This document shows positions 59,723 to 64,000 of a stretch of 64,000 nucleotides of DNA, piece by piece. This DNA comes from JANMJD01 sp963847945 (lineage in GTDB: Bacteria; Actinomycetota; Acidimicrobiia; Acidimicrobiales; Ilumatobacteraceae), in contig CAWKBX010000001.1 in NCBI GenBank assembly GCA_963847945.1, forward strand, positions 496,001-560,000, given 5' to 3'. The position numbers and the translations under genes are program-made. Each line of letters starts with the position of its first letter. Position 1 is the first letter of the stretch. The notes below the pieces were generated by a model that saw only the letters and a program-made list of their open reading frames with translations, made no database searches and was not told where the DNA came from.

Positions 59723-59890
59723 CGCCACAACATCGCCTACTGGGCCGGTCGGTGTGGGGATGCGCGTGAGGCGTTGCGGTTGTTCATCGAACTCCTTCCC
59801 GACCGGGTCCGGGTACTCGGCGCCGATCATCCCGACGTGCTCACCACCCGCAACAACTTGGACGCGGTTCGAGCCAAGATTGACAACTGA
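59723..59890 (+). pseudogene. TPR-repeat protein C-terminal remnant
   Basis: Only about 55 residues of a tetratricopeptide (TPR_12-like) protein remain: RHNIAYWAGRCGDAREALRL and VRVLGADHPDVLTTRNNL, ending at TGA 59890. This repeat pattern is typical of large NB-ARC/TPR regulators of actinobacteria. Its 5' end runs directly into the DUF222 remnant in a different frame, so the two were joined by deletion or rearrangement. Confidence 0.65.
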
Positions 59891-59987
59891 GCATCGGGCC
59901 GGCGCCCGGCAGTTCCCCAGGGGTGTCGACGAAGCCGAACGACGTTCCGGGCGGTGCTTAACATTTCGTAAAGCTACGATCGGGGCT

Positions 59988-60998
59988 ATGCCCGCGCCCG
60001 CTGCTCTGTATCTGCAAGATGCCCATCCGATTCGGGAGGGCATGGACATCGCCAAGTACGCCGAGTCGAAAGGGTTCGACGCGGTCTGGCAGGCCGACAG
60101 CCGCCTCGTGCGCGACGCGGTGATCCCGATGGCCGCCTTCGCTGCGGTCACCGACACGATCAAGATCGGCTCCGGGGTGGTCGACTGTTGGACGCGCAAC
60201 CCGGCCCGGTTGGCGTCGACGTTCTCGACGCTCGACGACCTGGCCCCGGGCCGGGTGATCCTCGGCATCGGGGCGTGGTGGGATCCGTTGGCGGCCAAGG
60301 TGGGCATTACCCGGAGCAAGCCGCTGGGGGTGATGCGCGAGATCGTCACCACGGTGCGGGCGTTGCTGCACAACGAGACGGTGACGTTCCACGGCGACTA
60401 TGTCCACCTTGACGGAGTCGAGCTTGACTACGTCTACCAGGAGCGACGCGCCAAGGAGGTGCCGATCTACATCGGGGCGACGGGGTTGAAGATGATGGAG
60501 TTGACCGGCGAGATCGCCGATGGCGTGGTGCTCAACTATCTCGTCTCGCCCGACTACAACCGTTCGGCGATCGCCGCGCTGGGCGAGGGCCTGGCCCGAT
60601 CAGGCCGTACCTTGGAGCAGATCGATCGACCGCAGCTGGTGGTCTGCTCGGTCCACGAAGACCGGGCGACGGCGCTCGATATGGCCCGGCTGATGGTCAC
60701 GCAGTACCTCGGCCAACAGCCCCACATCATGAAGGCGTCGGGCGTCCCCCAGACGCTGCTCGACAAGGTTGGCGAGGTGCTCTCCTGGCCCGCCACCCAC
60801 GATCAGGTGGTCGCCGCCTCCAAGCTGGTTCCCGACGAGATCGTCCAGATGCTTACCGCCTCGGGCACCCCCGCCGAGGCTCGCGCCAAGGTAGCCGAGT
60901 ACATGCGCGACGGAGCGACCTGCCCGATCCTGTATCCGCTCGGCGATGTCTACGCGATGATCGACGCGTTCTCAGGTCCGGAGTGGACCGGGGTATGA
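59988..60998 (+). CDS. LLM-class (F420-type) oxidoreductase
   Basis: A 336-residue luciferase-like oxidoreductase, probably using coenzyme F420. Typical patterns are MDIAKYAESKGFDAVWQAD, IKIGSGVVDCWTRNPARLA, GRVILGIGAWWDPLAAKVG and VPIYIGATGLKMMELTGEIADG. The ATG at 59988 has a GGGG site before it. The stop overlaps the next start (ATGA), so it is coupled to the 8-oxoguanine-deaminase-like gene. It may reduce an intermediate of the same nitrogen-heterocycle pathway (inference from position). Confidence 0.9.
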   Translation: MPAPAALYLQDAHPIREGMDIAKYAESKGFDAVWQADSRLVRDAVIPMAAFAAVTDTIKIGSGVVDCWTRNPARLASTFSTLDDLAPGRVILGIGAWWDPLAAKVGITRSKPLGVMREIVTTVRALLHNETVTFHGDYVHLDGVELDYVYQERRAKEVPIYIGATGLKMMELTGEIADGVVLNYLVSPDYNRSAIAALGEGLARSGRTLEQIDRPQLVVCSVHEDRATALDMARLMVTQYLGQQPHIMKASGVPQTLLDKVGEVLSWPATHDQVVAASKLVPDEIVQMLTASGTPAEARAKVAEYMRDGATCPILYPLGDVYAMIDAFSGPEWTGV

Positions 60999-62375
60999 AC
61001 TCGGCGGCGGGCACGGCCGACCTGCTCGTCACGGGAGCGGAACTGGTCGCGACGGTCGATGAGGATCGTCGCGAGATTCGCGGTGGTTGGGTGGCAATCA
61101 CCGACGGACTGATTTCCGCGATCGGCGGCCGGGACGACCGACCGCCAGCGGCGATCCGCCTGCTCAGCGCCGACGGCTGCCTCGTCACACCCGGCCTGAT
61201 CAATACCCACCATCACCTCTACCAGAACCTCACCCGGGCCCTCCCGGCGATGACGGACAAGCCGCTGTTCGGCTGGTTGCAGACCCTCTATCCGCGTTGG
61301 AGCCGCCTCGACGAGGAGGCCGCGTACGTGAGCTCGTGGGTCGGGTTGGCAGAGTTGGCGCTGTCAGGCTGCACGACCTCGTCGGACCACCTATACGTCC
61401 ATCCACGAGGCGGCGGCGACCTGCTCAGCGCTTCGATCGCCGCAGCGCGGGACTTCGGCATGCGCTTCCATCCGACCCGCGGCTCGATGTCGCTGTCGGT
61501 CAATGACGGCGGCCTGCCCCCCGACAACGTCGTGCAGGACGACGACACCATCTTGGCGTCGTGCGAGGAGCAGGTCGTCCGCCATCACGACCGTTCCCAC
61601 GGGGCGATGGTCCGCATCGCGCTCGGCGCCGTGCTCACCGTTCAGCGTGACGACCTCGCTGATGTCGCAGACGGCGGAACTCGCCGAGCGTCTCGACGTG
61701 CGGCTCCACACCCATCTGGCCGAGAACGCCCAAGACGATGCGTTCTCGATCGCCACGTTCGGGTGCCGGCCGGTGGAGTACTTCGAGCGGGTCGGCTGGT
61801 GCACAGATCGCACCTGGGTCGCCCACTGCGTGATGCCCAACCCGGCCGAGATCCGGCGGTTGGGGAAAGCTCGAGTCGGGGTGGCGCACTGCCCCAGCTC
61901 GAACATGATTTTGTCGTCAGGCATCGCGCCGATCACCGCGCTTCGAAACGCTGGAGTGAAGGTTGGCATCGGGGTCGACGGGTCGTCGTCGGCCGACTCG
62001 GCGTCGATGTGGATGGAGTCGCGCCAGGCAATGTTGCTGGCCAAGCTGCGCGACGGTGCGGCCGCTGGGACCGCCCGGATGGCGCTCGAATGCGCCACCC
62101 ACGGTTCGGCCGGATGTCTGGGCCGCGAGGGCGAGATCGGCGTGCTCAAGGTCGGCGCGGTCGGTGACCTGGCCGTGTGGAAGCTCGACGGGCCGACGTT
62201 CGCGGGAGCGATCGCCGACCCGGTCGAGGCGTGGTTGCGGTGCGGGCCGGTCAGCGCCCATCACACGGTCGTTGCCGGGCGTTTGGTCGTCGAGTCAGGG
62301 GTGGTGACCGATCCCGCGCTCGAAGCGATGCTGCGCACTCACCGGCAGGTCAGCGGACGGTTCCAGGCCGACTGA
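60995..62375 (+). CDS. 8-oxoguanine deaminase-like amidohydrolase, frameshifted
   Basis: A zinc amidohydrolase of the aminohydrolase group containing 8-oxoguanine and hydroxydechloroatrazine-type deaminases. Metal-site features are NTHHHLYQNLTRALP, HTHLAEN, HCPSSNMIL and GVDGSSSADSAS. It is in one frame from ATG 60995 until about 61622, then in another. The break is CTCGGCGCCG for an expected CTCGCGCCG (one extra G), giving continuous ALAPCSPFSV. With the N-carbamoyl hydrolase and xanthine dehydrogenase it supports a purine or hydantoin breakdown route. Substrate not proven. Confidence 0.8.
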
Positions 62376-62403
62376 CGAGGCGATTCCAGGCCTACTGACG
62401 AGG
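62361..62403. repeat. Tandem 20-bp duplication at the end of the deaminase gene
   Basis: Two copies of a 20-base sequence starting TTCCAGGCC, separated by three bases and differing at one position (G versus T). The first copy contains the TGA stop of the deaminase-like gene. It suggests recent slippage. A large inverted repeat follows directly. Confidence 0.8.
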
Positions 62404-62404
62404 G

Positions 62405-62490
62405 ACTGAGGCCACGCCCGGCATTCTTGTCGCGTACGAGTGCGTCTACGTCACCGACACGCGACAACAAGGCGAGGAACGGGCCTCAGT
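62405..62490. repeat. Imperfect inverted repeat between two convergent genes
   Basis: The outer arms ACTGAGGCC (62405-62413) and GGCCTCAGT (62482-62490) and the inner arms TTGTCGCGT (62427-62435) and ACGCGACAA (62459-62467) are perfect, with 13-14 imperfect bases between them and a 23-base loop. The right arm contains the stop of the PRC-barrel gene. It could be a two-sided transcription terminator or a mobile-element scar. Confidence 0.6.
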
Positions 62491-62857
62491 TGATGTCCGG
62501 GCGTTCCATGTCGCCCGTGGAATCGCCGGTGGGCGGCTCGCCGACCCAGCTGTCGTGGTCGAGTTGCAGCGCAGGCAGGCCCATTTGGGCCCGAATCCGC
62601 TCGGATTCGACCGGGGTGGGAGGAATGTGGTCGTGGGTGACGGGTGCGTGGCGAATCGTTGCATCGTCGAGCAGGGTGACGAGGACGCCGTCGCGCTCGT
62701 CGATCGCCGACGCCGGAATCAGATGCTCCCGACGCAGCAAGCCACGCCGCACCGTGATCCACTGCGGCGTCATCCGCACCGGATCTGACATCACGTCCGT
62801 CACTGTCCCCAGTTGGCGTCCCGAGAATCCGTACAGCCGTTGGCCGACATAGTTCAT
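62486..62857 (-). CDS. PRC-barrel domain protein
   Basis: A small cytoplasmic protein of 123 residues. The N-terminal half (MNYVGQRLYGFSGRQLGTVTDVM) shows the beta-barrel pattern of PRC domains known from photosynthetic and RNA-processing proteins. The second half includes HLIPASAIDERDGVLVTLL and HDHIPPTP, continuing the barrel. ATG 62857 is preceded by GGAGG. It follows the M24 peptidase gene on the same strand, with about 140 bases between them, and its stop lies inside an inverted repeat. Function unknown. Confidence 0.7.
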   Translation of the reverse strand: MNYVGQRLYGFSGRQLGTVTDVMSDPVRMTPQWITVRRGLLRREHLIPASAIDERDGVLVTLLDDATIRHAPVTHDHIPPTPVESERIRAQMGLPALQLDHDSWVGEPPTGDSTGDMERPDIN

Positions 62858-62997
62858 GGTTTGACCTCCACGGTTGAGCCCGCTGGAGCATCTGTACCCG
62901 TGACCGTCCGGTTTCAAACCCGTCTGACTCAGGAGTCGCGTCCATGTATCGATCGACGCGTCGAACCCACTTTGATCGTGGGCCGTCCACCCCACGG

Positions 62998-64000
62998 TTA
63001 TCCGATGCGGAGGGGCTTGGGGATGGCTTCGGTGAGATTCTCGGGCTCGCCGGTGGTGATGTGGATGTCGTCTTCGATGCGGATGCCGCCGAACGACCGG
63101 AGCGAGTCGGCCATTGCCCAGTTGACCGAGTCGGCGTGCTGGGCGCGCAAGGCAGGGTCGTGGAGTAGGGCCTCGATGAAGTAAACGCCGGGCTCAACCG
63201 AGGTGATCATCCCGGCTTCCAGCGGTCGGTCGGTACGCAGATATCGGAACTGCGGGTGTGAGCTGCGCTCGCGGCCCGCCGGATAGCCGCCGGCATCGTG
63301 GACGGTGATGCCGATCAGATGGCCGAGGCCGTGGGGGAAGAACATCGCGACCGCGCCCGACATGACCAGCTCGTCGATGTCGCCGCGCAGCAGACCAAGT
63401 TCGATGAGACCCCCGCCGATCGTGCGCGCCGCCCCGTGGTGGATCTCGCGCCACTCGGTGCCCGGGCGGCAGCGGTCGATGGCCACCTCGTGGGTGCGCA
63501 GGATCAGCTCCCACAAGAACTGCTGCACGTCAGTCGGTTCCGCCCCGACGACCATCGTGCGGGTCACATCGCTGGCATACCCCTCGCAGGCCGCACCGGC
63601 GTCGATCAGCAGCAACTCCCCTGCCTCGATCACCCGGTCCGTCGGCATGAAGTGGAGCACCGCCCCGTTCGGCCCGCCGGCGACGATCGAGTCGTACGCA
63701 GTGCGCGGCGAGCCGGCGCGGAAGAACTCGGCCTCCATCCCGATCTGCACCTCGCGCTCGGTCATGCCCGCCGTGACCTGGTCGAATACCCAGTCGTAGC
63801 CCCGCACGCTGAACGCCGCCGCCCGCCGCAACGCGTCGAGTTCCGCCTCGTCCTTGTGGATCCGGGTCTCGGCGATGGCCGAGACGAGCGAGGCCGCCCC
63901 ACCGGCTCCGGCGCGGAGTACCGAGCGCCCAGCGCGGCGACCCAACCAGTCGTCGAGCTCCGCCAGCGGGGCCCCGATCGGGTCGGACGGACGTTCCCAG
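62998..64000 (-). CDS. M24-family aminopeptidase (Xaa-Pro peptidase), partial at window end
   Basis: A pita-bread-fold metallopeptidase, C-terminal part. Metal ligands are seen in LLIDAGAACEGYASDVTRTM, FPHGLGHLIGI and SVEPGVYFIEAL, with a closing GGIRIEDDIHI. The reading frame is open to the right edge of the window, so the N-terminal domain and the start codon lie outside; the apparent GTG at 63945 is internal. Relatives remove an N-terminal residue next to proline. It is transcribed leftward toward the PRC-barrel gene. Confidence 0.88.
   Translation of the reverse strand, partial: WERPSDPIGAPLAELDDWLGRRAGRSVLRAGAGGAASLVSAIAETRIHKDEAELDALRRAAAFSVRGYDWVFDQVTAGMTEREVQIGMEAEFFRAGSPRTAYDSIVAGGPNGAVLHFMPTDRVIEAGELLLIDAGAACEGYASDVTRTMVVGAEPTDVQQFLWELILRTHEVAIDRCRPGTEWREIHHGAARTIGGGLIELGLLRGDIDELVMSGAVAMFFPHGLGHLIGITVHDAGGYPAGRERSSHPQFRYLRTDRPLEAGMITSVEPGVYFIEALLHDPALRAQHADSVNWAMADSLRSFGGIRIEDDIHITTGEPENLTEAIPKPLRIG

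Overview
The window is GC-rich chromosomal DNA from an actinobacterium, most likely an uncultured Acidimicrobiia relative (inference). The reasons are the strong G/C third-position bias, frequent GTG starts, two coenzyme-F420-type LLM oxidoreductases, an MtrA/MtrB/LpqB-like regulatory set, a DUF222/HNH (13E12-type) remnant, and a minus-strand housekeeping string (phoH-ybeY-corC-era ... uppS-recO ... glyS-ppdK ... dnaG-rpoD) in the order known from actinobacteria. No phage, CRISPR array, transposase or defence island was seen.

Layout. 0-9.9 kb: mixed genes, including an inositol-phosphatase homologue, a ureohydrolase (agmatinase fold), a TauD-type dioxygenase, an amidohydrolase, a DUF1353 membrane protein, an LLM oxidoreductase with an SDR, a DUF1989 protein and a secreted metallophosphoesterase. 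9.9-19 kb: an acyl-CoA synthetase diverges from a tightly packed catabolic run (class II aldolase, amidohydrolase, carboxylesterase, SDR), followed by a crotonase, a second SDR and a class V aminotransferase. 19-26.2 kb: a second inositol-phosphatase homologue, malate synthase G, an HSL-type esterase, a Rieske oxygenase and a gamma-glutamyltransferase-like enzyme, most of them carrying frameshifts. 26.2-26.4 kb: tRNA-Met and tRNA-Asn with a terminator-like hairpin between them.

26.8-51 kb is the core. ppdK, an AIM24 protein, TerC, primase and the principal sigma factor run leftward as a probable operon, with the last two overlapping by ATGA. Further right on the same strand lie glyS, a ROK kinase, a second secreted metallophosphoesterase, recO-uppS, and phoH-ybeY-corC-era with coupled starts and stops. 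Plus-strand genes are interleaved: a site-2 protease, a lipoprotein, a DinG helicase, a crotonase, and a histidine kinase overlapping an LpqB/GerMN-like lipoprotein. The MtrA-like regulator is divergent from the kinase, with a long perfect-armed hairpin between them.

51-64 kb: a GGDEF-EAL protein behind a leader with three inverted repeats, then a NUDIX-like protein. A purine/hydantoin-type catabolic cluster follows: N-carbamoyl amidohydrolase, a fused Fe-S/molybdopterin xanthine dehydrogenase of the selenium-dependent type, an SsnA-like amidohydrolase, an LLM oxidoreductase and an 8-oxoguanine-deaminase-like enzyme. Between the last two pairs lies gene debris (a DUF222/HNH fragment abutting a TPR fragment) and short tandem repeats. 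The window ends in a PRC-barrel protein and a partial M24 peptidase.

A dominant oddity is frameshifting. About fifteen genes are broken, the worst being malate synthase G (about ten shifts) and the xanthine dehydrogenase (about ten). Yet all genes between about 35.6 and 55.2 kb are intact. Where the expected reading can be deduced, most shifts are single-base insertions, often lengthening a short run. That looks more like uneven sequence quality than biological decay. Frameshifted genes are therefore described by their probable intact function, with the breaks stated.
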